This document shows, in pieces, positions 25,380 through 33,839 of a DNA stretch of 64,000 nucleotides. The notes below the pieces were generated by a model, which did not search any database, had not been told where the DNA came from, and was given only the letters and a program-made list of their open reading frames with translations. Source of the DNA: Actinomadura violacea (GTDB lineage Bacteria > Actinomycetota > Actinomycetes > Streptosporangiales > Streptosporangiaceae). Numbering within the stretch: position 1 is the first letter of the stretch; every line of letters begins with the position of its first letter. The DNA is taken from the NCBI RefSeq assembly GCF_017573465.1, contig NZ_JAGEPF010000008.1, positions 292,201-356,200 on the forward strand, in the 5' to 3' direction. Position numbers and translations under genes: made by a program.

Positions 25380-26432
25380 TTGCCCGAGCCCAATGACCGG
25401 TTCATCGTATGTCGTGAGATTCTCAGACGGCATTACGGCCACCGGAGTCCCGATTTCTTAGGCGCACCGCGCCGCCACTACAGCCTGCACTACACCTACC
25501 GGCAGGACGATCTGCGGTACGTGGCGTCGAAGGTGCGCAGGGAACACGGCAGGGTCCCATTCTCCCGCCAGTTCGCCATCATGCAGGCGCTTGCGCGGAC
25601 CGAGGCGCGGACGGTGGTCCGGCCTCCGCTCCAGCCGGGGCGGCGGAACGGGCGGTGCTGGGTGGACGGCCCGGTGAACCGGTGGTTCGTCCGGTCCTAC
25701 ACCGAGCACGACCGCGCGCCGGATTGGTCGTCCTCGGCGCTGATCGCGGACGCGGCCGAGAAACTCTCCCTCATTCATCGCAATGCACTCACAATCGACG
25801 CGCAAGTGCTGAAAATACCCGCCCGCCGCCTGAGGCCCTACGAATGGGGGCTCGCGGACACGCTCGAGCGCGTGGACGCCCTCGTCCGCGACATGGAGGC
25901 GAGACGGCGCGCCCCGCAGCACATCGCCCTGTTCCGCCGCGAGATGGACCGTCTGCACGGGCAGCGGCCGGGGCTGGACCTGGGCCGGGAGGGTCTCACC
26001 CACCATGATCTGCGGCCGGAGAACCTGCTCGTGCGGGACGGGCGGGTCGTGGAGATCGTCGACTGGGACCGGGCGCACCGGGACGTCCAGTGGTACGACG
26101 TGACGCTGGCCGCGCTGCATCTGGCCTACCTCCAGCCCGTCGAACCGCGGTGGGATCTGGCCGAGCTGTTCATGGACGCCTACCGCGACGCCTCCGGGAC
26201 GCGTCTCAGCACGGAGGCGACGGACTGGCTGCTGAGGTACACGGCGGTCCGGAACCTCGCGGTGTCCCGCTCGCCCGACAAATGGGACCGCCTGGTGAAG
26301 GGCATCGCGCAGTGGCGGGGCGCGGCGCCCTCACTCCTCGTAGACGATCTTGTCGCCGGCGATCAGGTCGCCGTGCACGGTGATGTCGCCGTGGAAGACG
26401 GTGGAGCGGTCGAGGCGGCGGGGGTCGGCTGA
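25380..26432 (+). CDS. Aminoglycoside-phosphotransferase-fold (APH) kinase-like protein
   Basis: A 350-residue protein with the APH catalytic loop LTHHDLRPENLLV (H-x-D-x4-N) near residue 205 and the metal-binding Asp in IVDWDRA. The N-terminal lobe is divergent and lacks an obvious glycine loop. The start is TTG 25380, seven bases after AAGGA; no better start is visible. Proteins of this fold phosphorylate small molecules such as choline, sugars or antibiotics; resistance should not be assumed. Its last 34 codons run antisense through the 3' end of the cyclase-like gene, so the C-terminal tail reads the GDKI codons of that gene in reverse. Confidence 0.75.
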   Translation: MPEPNDRFIVCREILRRHYGHRSPDFLGAPRRHYSLHYTYRQDDLRYVASKVRREHGRVPFSRQFAIMQALARTEARTVVRPPLQPGRRNGRCWVDGPVNRWFVRSYTEHDRAPDWSSSALIADAAEKLSLIHRNALTIDAQVLKIPARRLRPYEWGLADTLERVDALVRDMEARRRAPQHIALFRREMDRLHGQRPGLDLGREGLTHHDLRPENLLVRDGRVVEIVDWDRAHRDVQWYDVTLAALHLAYLQPVEPRWDLAELFMDAYRDASGTRLSTEATDWLLRYTAVRNLAVSRSPDKWDRLVKGIAQWRGAAPSLLVDDLVAGDQVAVHGDVAVEDGGAVEAAGVG

Positions 26433-27134
26433 CGGCGGCGCGGCCGACGGCTCCGGGACGGCCGGGGCGCGGGTGGCGCGGCTCAGGTACATCCAGGCTT
26501 CGGTGCTGGTCTCTTTCACCTTGACCTCGACGCGCTCGAAGGCGGCGGGGTCGATGGGGCCGTGCAGGTGCGCGACGAAGCCGTCGTGCACGAACGGCGA
26601 GACGATGAGGCCCAGGTCGGCGCCGGTGCGGGCGAGGGCGTCCTTGAGGACGGGGGCTTCGAGGAGGCGGGCGGCGTGGATGATGGCGCCGCCGCTGACG
26701 CCCTCGGCGTCGGCGCTGATGGGGCCGACGTGCAGGGCGACGCGCAGCTGGACGCGGACGGCGGCGCCGGCGCGGTGGTTGTGCAGCCGGAGGGCCGTCG
26801 CCAGCCGGTCGGCCAGCGGGTCGATGAGCGAGGCGGTCGGCACGGCCGGCGAGACGATGACGAGGGCGCCGTCGCCGCGGTCCTCGCGGTAGTGGTCGGC
26901 GTCCGTGACGCCGGAGGCCTCCAGCGCGGCCAGCAGGATGCCGTAGGTGACCTGGCGGACGACCCGGCGGTCCTCGTCGTCGCGGGCGGGGTCGCCGAAG
27001 CCGGCGACGTCGCAGAAGAGGACGGAGCAGATCAGGCCGGACCAGGTCGCGGGCGTCCGGAGGGGCTCGACGGGTCCTTGCGCGGCGGATCCTTCCACGG
27101 TTCGAGTGAACGCGTCCGGGCGGCGGTTGTCCAT
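26331..27134 (-). CDS. Nucleotidyl-cyclase-homology protein with C-terminal GDKI tag
   Basis: A 267-residue protein. Residues about 35-210 resemble the class III nucleotidyl cyclase domain: SVLFCDVAGFG has the first metal-binding Asp and EDRGDGALVIV the second, and VRVQLRVALHVGP matches the central strand. Whether it is catalytic is uncertain, because the substrate-specifying positions are not clear. After a Pro/Ala linker the C-terminus carries DITVHGDLIAGDKIVY, closely matching the N-terminal tag of the STAND protein. The start ATG 27134 has no strong ribosome site; an in-frame GTG lies upstream. In related actinomycete proteins such domains regulate or activate STAND partners; that link is inference. 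Confidence 0.7.
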   Translation of the reverse strand: MDNRRPDAFTRTVEGSAAQGPVEPLRTPATWSGLICSVLFCDVAGFGDPARDDEDRRVVRQVTYGILLAALEASGVTDADHYREDRGDGALVIVSPAVPTASLIDPLADRLATALRLHNHRAGAAVRVQLRVALHVGPISADAEGVSGGAIIHAARLLEAPVLKDALARTGADLGLIVSPFVHDGFVAHLHGPIDPAAFERVEVKVKETSTEAWMYLSRATRAPAVPEPSAAPPSADPRRLDRSTVFHGDITVHGDLIAGDKIVYEE

Positions 27135-27192
27135 GCCCTGTGACGCGGAACGTCCAGCGCCTGCCTGACCTGGGCGGACCTCGTCGTTCGCA

Positions 27193-27204
27193 CGGATATA
27201 TCCG
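27193..27204. promoter_or_regulatory. Perfect 12-bp palindrome CGGATATATCCG
   Basis: It lies in the 249-base divergent region between the cyclase-like gene and the secreted protease, 60 bases upstream of the cyclase start. It is AT-rich at its centre, unlike the surroundings, and is a plausible operator. Confidence 0.45.
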
Positions 27205-27383
27205 GAAGTTATGACCTGTTGGCATTTCCCCCGGTTTTGGGCGAATGAGACTGTAATCGCGTTGCTTCGGCCTCGCGCACGGCAGTCCCCGTCCGGACAA
27301 ATCCACCCCGGCACCGGATGGGAATTGCAAGCTCCCCGTGCGCGAGGCGCTCTTCGGCACGCCGGGAGAAAAGGCGGAAGCGA

Positions 27384-27968
27384 ATGAGAACGCGTACCCG
27401 GGGCGCCCGGGCACGATGGCGGCTCGCGTGCGGGGCCGCCGCCGTCGCGGCGGGCACCCTCACCGCCGCGACCGGCACCGGAGCCGCCGCGGCCGGCGAG
27501 CTCCCCATCACCCAGCAGGTGCAGCAGCAGGACCAGTGGTGCTGGGCCGCCAGCGGGCTGACGATCGCCAAGTACTTCGGCGTCGGCAACGTCAGCCAGA
27601 ACGACTTCTGCAACCTCGCACGCGGCTACCCGCAGGGCGGTTACTGCCCCAACCAGGCCGGCCAGCTCGAATGGGACCAGCGCGCGTTCCAGTCGCTCGG
27701 CCTGAACCCGGGCTACGTCAGCGGGCCCCTCTCGTTCCAGGGCGTGGAAGGGGAGATCGACGGGCAGCGGCCCGTCCAGACCGGCATCTACTGGTCGGCG
27801 GGCGGCGGGCACTCCCAGGTCATCTACGGCTACGACCCGAGCAGCCAGACGATCTCCTACGGCGACCCGTGGCCGTCCAGCCCCCGGTACTCGGAAATGG
27901 ACTACAGCAGTTACGTCAGCAATTACCAGTTCCAGTGGGGCCAGGCTCTCTCGGGGATCGGTGGTTGA
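27384..27968 (+). CDS. Secreted papain-like cysteine protease (C39/AvrRpt2-like)
   Basis: A 194-residue exported protein. Residues 1-38 form a signal peptide (Arg-rich, then AVAAGTLTAATGTGAAAA). The catalytic triad is visible: Cys53 in QDQWCWAAS, His143 in GGGHSQVIYGY and Asp161 in SYGDPWP. QQQDQWCWA is typical of the papain-like family with C39-like fold found in actinomycetes and in AvrRpt2-type effectors. It likely cleaves a peptide or protein outside the cell. GGAAG lies upstream of ATG 27384. Two bases separate it from the next gene, so the pair forms one unit. Confidence 0.85.
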   Translation: MRTRTRGARARWRLACGAAAVAAGTLTAATGTGAAAAGELPITQQVQQQDQWCWAASGLTIAKYFGVGNVSQNDFCNLARGYPQGGYCPNQAGQLEWDQRAFQSLGLNPGYVSGPLSFQGVEGEIDGQRPVQTGIYWSAGGGHSQVIYGYDPSSQTISYGDPWPSSPRYSEMDYSSYVSNYQFQWGQALSGIGG

Positions 27969-27969
27969 C

Positions 27970-28779
27970 ATGCGCGCATCACGGAAACTCGCCGCGGGAG
28001 CGGTGACCGCCGGACTCGGCGTCACGATGTTCGCGGGCACCGGGACGGCGCTCGCCGCCGGACCGGACCCGTCCCCGGCGGACACGGCCGCCGCCGCGAA
28101 GACCGCCGCCGCTCCGGCCGCCACGGAGCGGCTCGCGGCCTTCTTCGTCCACCTCGACCAGCACCAGCACGGGAAGCTGACGAACCAGGCCGTCAGCAAG
28201 GCCGCCAAGGCGGCGAAGGCGCCCGCGCTGGACGGCGCGGTCCGGCCCGTCTACACGCTGAACCCGGCGTTCGTGCAGGGGCGCAAGGACGCGTCCGTCG
28301 CGACGTTCGCCTACCTCGCGGTCGGCGCGCACTCGGCGACCGGCCAGCACGCCACGATGTGGCTGACCAGGCAGGGCCAGGGCTGGAAGGTCATGAACGT
28401 GATCTCCGGCACCGACGAGTCCGCCTACCCGGCGCGCGCCGACGGCGGCACGGTGTTCACCGAGCCGCAGATCAACGCCTGGTACCGGCTCAAGGGCGGC
28501 CGGGTCACCGGCCTGAACTCCACCGCCACGACGTCGGTCGGGCAACGCGGCGTGACGGTGGCGGCGTACCGGAACCTGGTTCGCACCCGGTACGCCGACA
28601 AACTTCCCGGATCGTCCTACCAGCGGACCGGGAGGCTCGGCGGCTACACGCCCCGCACGGGCGTCGGGAAACAGGGCGGCGGGGGCGCGGCGCCGCTCCT
28701 GTCCGCCCTCGGCGCCGGCGGCGCGCTGGCCGCGGCGGCCGGCATCGTCGCGGCCCGCCGCAGGCGCGTCCCGAGGTAG
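27970..28779 (+). CDS. Secreted, C-terminally membrane-anchored partner of the protease
   Basis: A 269-residue protein with an N-terminal signal sequence (RKLAAGAVTAGLGVTMFAGTG region) and a C-terminal hydrophobic span followed by AARRRRVPR. This is the topology of a sortase substrate or wall-anchored protein, but no LPxTG motif precedes the span, so it would stay in the membrane. The middle is a globular domain with repeated Tyr/Trp residues (TMWLTRQGQGWKV) and no family I recognise. It follows the papain-like protease immediately, suggesting it is a substrate, inhibitor or anchor for it. Confidence 0.72.
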   Translation: MRASRKLAAGAVTAGLGVTMFAGTGTALAAGPDPSPADTAAAAKTAAAPAATERLAAFFVHLDQHQHGKLTNQAVSKAAKAAKAPALDGAVRPVYTLNPAFVQGRKDASVATFAYLAVGAHSATGQHATMWLTRQGQGWKVMNVISGTDESAYPARADGGTVFTEPQINAWYRLKGGRVTGLNSTATTSVGQRGVTVAAYRNLVRTRYADKLPGSSYQRTGRLGGYTPRTGVGKQGGGGAAPLLSALGAGGALAAAAGIVAARRRRVPR

Positions 28780-28830
28780 CCGCCGGACGCGGGCTCCCGT
28801 CCCCCTCCTGGGGCCCGCGGCTCGGGGCGT

Positions 28831-28860
28831 GTCCCGCGGACCGGCGACGGTCCGCGGGAC
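28831..28860 (+). terminator. Terminator after the protease pair
   Basis: GTCCCGCGGACC (28831-28842) pairs perfectly with 28849-28860 around a six-base loop, 50 bases after the stop. No U-tract. Confidence 0.65.
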
Positions 28861-28896
28861 GCGCCCTGTTGCGGGCCTTAGTAGCCTGTGCGACCC

Positions 28897-29511
28897 ATGG
28901 CGTACGGAATCATCTTGCTGCCGGCGGACCCCGGCCCTCTGACGCGGCTGTCCGCCGAGACCGCCCGGCTCGGCGACCCGATCATGCGACTGGGCGCCGG
29001 CGCGCCGCCCCACGTCAGCGTGGTGCACGCGGAGGTGTCGGCGGAGACGGCCATGGCCCTGTGGACCGAGCTCACGGCTCACCACCGGATGGATCTCGCG
29101 CTGCGGTTCGCCGGTCTGATGTTCGCCCCGATCGCTCCGGGCGACCCGTACGTCCCGGAGGGCGGTGTCTACTGCGGGCTGGAGTGCGTGCGCTCCGCGG
29201 CTCTGCTCGAACTCCACGAGGCCGCGCGTTCCTGGCTGGACGCCGCCCAAGCGCCGATGCTCAGCCCGTCCGGGACGCGGTTCCGCCCTCATCTGACCCT
29301 GAATGTGCTGCGCGCCGCACCGAGCGGCGCCGTTCCGCTGCCCGGCCCGCTGTTCGGCACCGACATGCGGTTCCGCGCGGCGCTGGGCCGTCTCGGTCCT
29401 TACGGCACCTTTCCGGAGATCGTGGCGACCGTTCAGCCCGGCGCAGCGCCGCAGGACCAGGCGGGGAGGGCCGGGTGGGCTTCGGGGTGCTCGTCCCACC
29501 ACTCGCCGTAG
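28897..29511 (+). CDS. 2H phosphoesterase (2'-5' RNA ligase superfamily)
   Basis: A 204-residue protein with the two H-x-S/T motifs of the 2H superfamily: PHVSVVH near residue 38 and RPHLTLNVL near residue 130, at the usual spacing. Members act as RNA ligases or cyclic phosphodiesterases, usually on 2',3'-cyclic phosphates; the exact reaction is unknown. I take ATG 28897 (MAYGIILLP) over GTG 28888. No clear ribosome site is present. Its C-terminus overlaps the 3' end of the convergent LysR gene by 79 bases. Confidence 0.75.
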   Translation: MAYGIILLPADPGPLTRLSAETARLGDPIMRLGAGAPPHVSVVHAEVSAETAMALWTELTAHHRMDLALRFAGLMFAPIAPGDPYVPEGGVYCGLECVRSAALLELHEAARSWLDAAQAPMLSPSGTRFRPHLTLNVLRAAPSGAVPLPGPLFGTDMRFRAALGRLGPYGTFPEIVATVQPGAAPQDQAGRAGWASGCSSHHSP

Positions 29512-30422
29512 ACGCGCTGCGCCCGGACGAGCTCCATGTAGACGTCGCCGAAGACGCCGCGCAGCCGCGCCGCCGCGTCCTCCGCCTCCGGCCGCCACAC
29601 CAGCACGACCCGCTGGGCGAGCGGGTCGCCGGTGATCCGCCGGAACGCCATGCCGTCGCGGGGCGCCGCCGTCGGCTGGTAGATGCCGACCGCCCGCCCG
29701 GACCGGATCAGCGACGAGGAGATCTGCCAGTCGGTCGCCCAGAACCGCACGCGCGGCTGGAACCCGGCGCCGGCGCAGGCCGCGCGGAAGTAGGCGGGCC
29801 ACGGGCCGTCGTCCAGCGGGTCGTCGATCCAGTCCTGGTCGGCCAGCTCGCCGAGCCCGACGGTCCGGCCGGCGGCCAGCGGGCTCGCCGCCGACATCCC
29901 GACCAGCGCCGGCTCGCGCTCCACCAGCACCAGCCGCCGCAGCCCCTCCGGGACGGGACGGTCGTGCCCGGCCGGCTCCTGGAACAGCCCGATGTCGAGG
30001 GCGCCGGACGCCAGCAGCGCCGGGATCCGGCCGCCGCCCGGGTCGACGCGCAGGTGCAGCCGCGCGGACGCGGCCAGCTCGCCGAGGTGGTCGCTCAGCC
30101 GGGTCAGCGCCGGGCACGCCTGCACCCCGACCCGCAGCGACGGCGCCGACGCCGGGTCGCGGCGGTGCGCCAGCGCCGCGTTCAGGTCGTCGATGCAGGC
30201 CAGCGCCGCGCGCGCCCGCGTCGCGACCTCCGCGCCGACCGGCGTCGGCAGCACCCCCTCGGGGGAGCGGACGAACAGCTGCACGCCGAGATGGCCCTCG
30301 ACGCGGCGCAGCATCGTGCTGACGGCGGGCTGGGTGAGCCCGAGCCGGGCGGCGGCCTTGCTGATGCTGCCGGTCGCCGCGACGGCCTCGATCATCCTGA
30401 GGTGGTGGGGGCCGAGGTCCAC
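29433..30422 (-). CDS. LysR-family transcriptional regulator
   Basis: A 329-residue regulator. The N-terminal HTH (residues 5-62) shows SKAAARLGLTQPAVSTMLRR and LGVQLFVRSPEGVLPT; the remainder is a periplasmic-binding-protein-like effector domain. No divergently transcribed target is adjacent: the neighbour upstream is an AraC gene on the same strand. The effector and regulon are unknown. The C-terminus overlaps the phosphoesterase gene in antisense. Confidence 0.87.
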   Translation of the reverse strand: MDLGPHHLRMIEAVAATGSISKAAARLGLTQPAVSTMLRRVEGHLGVQLFVRSPEGVLPTPVGAEVATRARAALACIDDLNAALAHRRDPASAPSLRVGVQACPALTRLSDHLGELAASARLHLRVDPGGGRIPALLASGALDIGLFQEPAGHDRPVPEGLRRLVLVEREPALVGMSAASPLAAGRTVGLGELADQDWIDDPLDDGPWPAYFRAACAGAGFQPRVRFWATDWQISSSLIRSGRAVGIYQPTAAPRDGMAFRRITGDPLAQRVVLVWRPEAEDAAARLRGVFGDVYMELVRAQRVYGEWWDEHPEAHPALPAWSCGAAPG

Positions 30423-30526
30423 GCGCGCACGCTCCTACCCGCGTCTGCCCCGTCCGACGAAGTCAGCCGAATGGTAACCCCGGGCGGCGCGCGGGTGAAT
30501 GGAAACGCGTGCCAATCCGCTTGCCC

Positions 30527-31492
30527 TCAGTGCGCGGCGTGCCGCAGCTCGCGCGGGCTCACCCCGAACCGGCGGCGGAACGCGGTGCTGAGCGCGCTGG
30601 CCGAGGAGAACCCGGCGGCGTGCGCGAGGTCGGTGATGGTGACGTCGCGGTCCTGCGGGTTGCGCAGCCGGTCCCGGACGAGCCGGAGCCGCTCCTCGCG
30701 GATCAGCTCGCGCGGCGTCGTCCCGGCGTGCTGGAGGGCGAGCTGGACCTGGCGCAGCGACCAGCCGAGGTCCTGCGCCATCGCGGCGCCGGTGAGGCCG
30801 GGCTCGGTGGCGTGCTCGCGGACGTAGCGGCGCACGACGGCCTCGACCTCGGCGAGGTGGCCGGGCGCGGCGGGCCGCTGCCGGCCGGCGACGATCACGC
30901 AGAGCAGCTCGGTGATCCGGTCGCAGGCGGCGTCGAACTGGGCGGCGCTGAGGGCGCGGCGCTCCTCGCCGACGGCGCGCACCATGTCGGCGACGACGCG
31001 GCCGAGGCCGGCGGACAGGTCGAGGCCGGTGGCGACCGGGGACGGGCGGCGCAGCCGGCGGTCCATCTCGCGCGCCGGGATCGTCATGACGAACGCGCGG
31101 GCGGGGCCGCCGCGCCGGCCCCCGTCCTTCGGGCGCGGGGCCGTGGGACCGTTCCCGGGCGCGAGGCTGATCCGGAACGGCTCGGCGAGCGTGACGAGGC
31201 CGCCGGTGCCGGGGCGCAGCCGCGCCTCGCGGCCGTTCTGGACGAGGGTCAGTTCGCCGTCGAGGGGCAGCAGGAAGCGGTAGCCGTCGGTGCGCTCGCG
31301 GCGGGCCTGCCCGGCGGTGCGGACGCAGTCGATCTGCTCCGGCCAGTGCAGGGCGAGCCGGTAGGCGCCGTCGTCCACCCCTGCCCTTCCGCCGTGCCGT
31401 ACCAGGGCGGACGGCGCCGGAGCAGGCGTCGGGGACACGCTGGTCACCGGGGCGGCCCGCCGGACCGAGGGTAGTACGATCACCGCCGCCAA
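30527..31492 (-). CDS. AraC-family transcriptional regulator
   Basis: A 321-residue regulator. The C-terminal third is the double HTH (LTGAAMAQDLGWSLRQVQLAL and TITDLAHAAGFSSASALSTAF, then FGVSPRELR). The N-terminal part resembles the AraC-like ligand-binding cupin of ring-cleavage regulators (FLLPLDGELTLVQNGREA). The track-independent start is uncertain: TTG 31492 gives the full length, but GTG 31483 or a later codon is possible because the first 40 residues are low-complexity. No catabolic operon is adjacent. Confidence 0.83.
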   Translation of the reverse strand: MAAVIVLPSVRRAAPVTSVSPTPAPAPSALVRHGGRAGVDDGAYRLALHWPEQIDCVRTAGQARRERTDGYRFLLPLDGELTLVQNGREARLRPGTGGLVTLAEPFRISLAPGNGPTAPRPKDGGRRGGPARAFVMTIPAREMDRRLRRPSPVATGLDLSAGLGRVVADMVRAVGEERRALSAAQFDAACDRITELLCVIVAGRQRPAAPGHLAEVEAVVRRYVREHATEPGLTGAAMAQDLGWSLRQVQLALQHAGTTPRELIREERLRLVRDRLRNPQDRDVTITDLAHAAGFSSASALSTAFRRRFGVSPRELRHAAH

Positions 31493-31723
31493 ATCACCTG
31501 AACACGCCGGAAAGTAACGCGTATCGGACTACCGGTGATCATGGCATGCGTCCCGCGGCAAGTTCTCTGCGCGCGCGCACAAGCGCCCCCGCGCCGCCCC
31601 GGCCTACGGTCACGACACCGCGGCACGTCACACCCTGGGAAGACGCCGCCCGCACCCACCCCCCGACCGGCCACAAGGCGGGCCCCACCGGCCAGCCCGG
31701 CACCCCCTGCGCACGAGGATCAG

Positions 31724-33055
31724 ATGGAGCAAACCCTGTTGGCGGCGGCGCTCGCCGTCGTGGCCGCCGCCGGCGTCGCCGCCGCGGTCCTGCTCGCGCG
31801 CCAGCGGCGGCTGACCGCCGAACTCCGCGACCAGAACGCCGTCCTCGCCGCCGGCGTCGAGCTGCGCGACAAGGAACTGCGGCACCTCGCCGCCGTCCGG
31901 CTGCCCGAACTGATGGACTCCCTCCACAACCCGGGCATGCGCGTCGCCGGCCCCCTGCACGACCTCACCCGCAAGGCGCCCGCCTACGGGCAGTCCCTGC
32001 AGACCGTCATGGACCTGTTCGCCGGGTCCGCCGACCAGGTCAGGGCGCGCGCCGACCAGTCCGCCAAGGCGACTCTGCGCGCGATGATGCGCGCCGTGCA
32101 GAGCCTCGCCAACGAGCAGCAGCTCGCGATCTCCACCATGCAGGACCGCCACGACGACCCCGAGGTCCTCGACGGCCTGCTGCGCATCGACCACATGAAC
32201 GCCCAGCTCGGCCGGCGCGCGCAGGCCACCGCCGTGCTGTGCGGGTCCTGGCCGGGCCAGCAGCGCTCGGCGTCCTCCATGACCGACGTGGTGCGCGGCG
32301 CGACCTCCCGCATCCGCGACTACCTGCGGATCAACCTCGAGGGGCCGGTGAACACGGCGATCACCAGCCGGGCCGTCGAACCGGTCGTGCTGACGCTCGC
32401 CGAACTGCTCGACAACGCCGCCCGGCACTCGCGCCCCGACACCGCCGTCGAGGTCAACTTCCGCACCGCGCACAACGGCGTCGCCATCACCATCGACGAC
32501 GCGGGCGTCGCGATGGACGCCGAGGAGCTGCAGCGCGCCACCGAGCTGCTGTCCGGCGAGGCATCGGCGGACGTGCACCGGCTCGGCGACCCGCCCCGCG
32601 TCGGGTTCGCCGTCGCCGGCGTCCTCGCCGCCCGGTACGGGTTCACCGTGTCCGTCGACTCCCGCTCCCCCTACGGCGGCGTCCGCGCGGTCGTGTTCGT
32701 GCCGAGCGCGCTGCTCGCCGACGTCCCCGACGACCCGCGGGCCCGGCCCGCCGCGTCCGGAGCCGGGGCGGAGCGCGCGCGGTCCGCCGCCGCGCCGGAC
32801 GCCCCGTCCACCGAGCACGGGCTGCCCAAGCGCAGCCGCGTCGCGGTCGCCGACCGCACCCCCGAACCGGACGAGCCGGACACGGCGGACGCGCCCGCGC
32901 CGGCCGCCTGGGCCGAGCCGGCGCGTCCCGCGCGCGAGACCGCGGCGGGACTCGGCGCCTGGCAGCGCGGCACCCGGTCCGGCCGCGCGGGCACGCCGCC
33001 CGCCGGCACTCCGGTGCCCCCGCCGGGCGTTGAAGGAAAGGACCTGCGGCCATGA
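31724..33055 (+). CDS. cvnA: Conservon sensor-kinase-like protein CvnA
   Basis: A 443-residue membrane protein. One N-terminal membrane segment (residues 4-24) leads into a coiled segment and a HATPase-type domain (LAELLDNAARHSRPDT is the N-box; GFAVAGVLAARYGF the G-box). There is no H-box His at the normal site, as in other CvnA proteins. The C-terminal 110 residues are Pro/Ala-rich and disordered. With the four following genes it makes the standard conservon, which in streptomycetes behaves as a membrane-bound G-protein-like complex affecting development and antibiotic production. ATG 31724 follows GAGGATC. Confidence 0.9.
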   Translation: MEQTLLAAALAVVAAAGVAAAVLLARQRRLTAELRDQNAVLAAGVELRDKELRHLAAVRLPELMDSLHNPGMRVAGPLHDLTRKAPAYGQSLQTVMDLFAGSADQVRARADQSAKATLRAMMRAVQSLANEQQLAISTMQDRHDDPEVLDGLLRIDHMNAQLGRRAQATAVLCGSWPGQQRSASSMTDVVRGATSRIRDYLRINLEGPVNTAITSRAVEPVVLTLAELLDNAARHSRPDTAVEVNFRTAHNGVAITIDDAGVAMDAEELQRATELLSGEASADVHRLGDPPRVGFAVAGVLAARYGFTVSVDSRSPYGGVRAVVFVPSALLADVPDDPRARPAASGAGAERARSAAAPDAPSTEHGLPKRSRVAVADRTPEPDEPDTADAPAPAAWAEPARPARETAAGLGAWQRGTRSGRAGTPPAGTPVPPPGVEGKDLRP

Positions 33056-33486
33056 ACGAGGGGTGGAACGGCGCGATGGACGACGGCACGAACCGGCTCG
33101 GGTGGATGCTCGACGACGCACTGCGGATGCCGGAGACGCGGTACGCGATCCTGCTGTCGGCCGACGGGCTGCTGATGGCCCACTCGGAGCGGATCGGCCG
33201 CGACGACGCCGAACGGCAGGCGGCCGGCATGTCCGGGCTGCAGTCGCTGGCCCGCAGCACCGCCGAGTTCTGCGGCGACGCGGGCACGACGTGGCGGCAG
33301 ACCGTCAGCGAGTTCGACGACGGGTACGTGTTCCTCGTCGCGGCGGGGCCGGGCGCCTACCTGGCGGTGTCGGCGACGCAGCACGTGGACATGGAGACGG
33401 TGTCGTTCCGGCTCCAGGAGCTGGTGCAGCGGCTGGGCAAGGAGCTGACCAGCCCGCCCCGACCGGGCGCGGACACCCGCGCATGA
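33052..33486 (+). CDS. cvnB: Conservon roadblock/LC7 protein CvnB
   Basis: A 144-residue roadblock/LC7-domain protein (LGWMLDDALRMPETRYAILL; LLMAHSERIGRDDAERQAA). In the conservon it is thought to act as a GTPase-regulating partner of CvnD. The start ATG overlaps the cvnA stop by four bases and its own stop overlaps the DUF742 start, so translation is coupled throughout. Confidence 0.92.
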   Translation: MNEGWNGAMDDGTNRLGWMLDDALRMPETRYAILLSADGLLMAHSERIGRDDAERQAAGMSGLQSLARSTAEFCGDAGTTWRQTVSEFDDGYVFLVAAGPGAYLAVSATQHVDMETVSFRLQELVQRLGKELTSPPRPGADTRA

Positions 33487-33839
33487 GCCGCCGCCGCAAC
33501 GAGCGGGCGCTGGTCCGCCCGCACGTCGTCACCGGCGGCCGGGCGCACCCGTCCCGCAACGTGTTCGACCTGGTGACGCTGGTGATCTCGGCCGGCGACC
33601 TGCCCCGTACCGGGCTGTCCCCCGAGAAGCTGCGGATCGTCGAGCTGTGCCGGGGCGGCGCGCTGTCGGTCGCGGAGATCGCCGGGCACCTGTCGCTGCC
33701 CGTCGGGGTGACCAAGGTGCTGCTGTCCGACCTGGTCGACAGCGGCCACCTCACCACGCGGGCGCCGGCGCCGGCCGCCAGGCCGTCCCGCACCCGGCTC
33801 CTTCAGGAGGTGCTCGATGGACTCCGCGCCAGCCTCTGA
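33483..33839 (+). CDS. cvnC: Conservon DUF742 protein CvnC
   Basis: A 118-residue DUF742 protein. The C-terminal half has a winged-helix-like pattern (ALSVAEIAGHLSLPVGVTKV then LLSDLVDSGHL), the family hallmark. It is placed between the roadblock and GTPase genes, as in all conservons; it overlaps the GTPase gene by 23 bases, and the GTPase ribosome site lies inside it. Confidence 0.9.
   Translation: MSRRRNERALVRPHVVTGGRAHPSRNVFDLVTLVISAGDLPRTGLSPEKLRIVELCRGGALSVAEIAGHLSLPVGVTKVLLSDLVDSGHLTTRAPAPAARPSRTRLLQEVLDGLRASL

Noticed and set aside
25380..26432. Aminoglycoside resistance gene
   Set aside because: Only the catalytic loop of the fold is recognisable; nothing indicates an antibiotic substrate.
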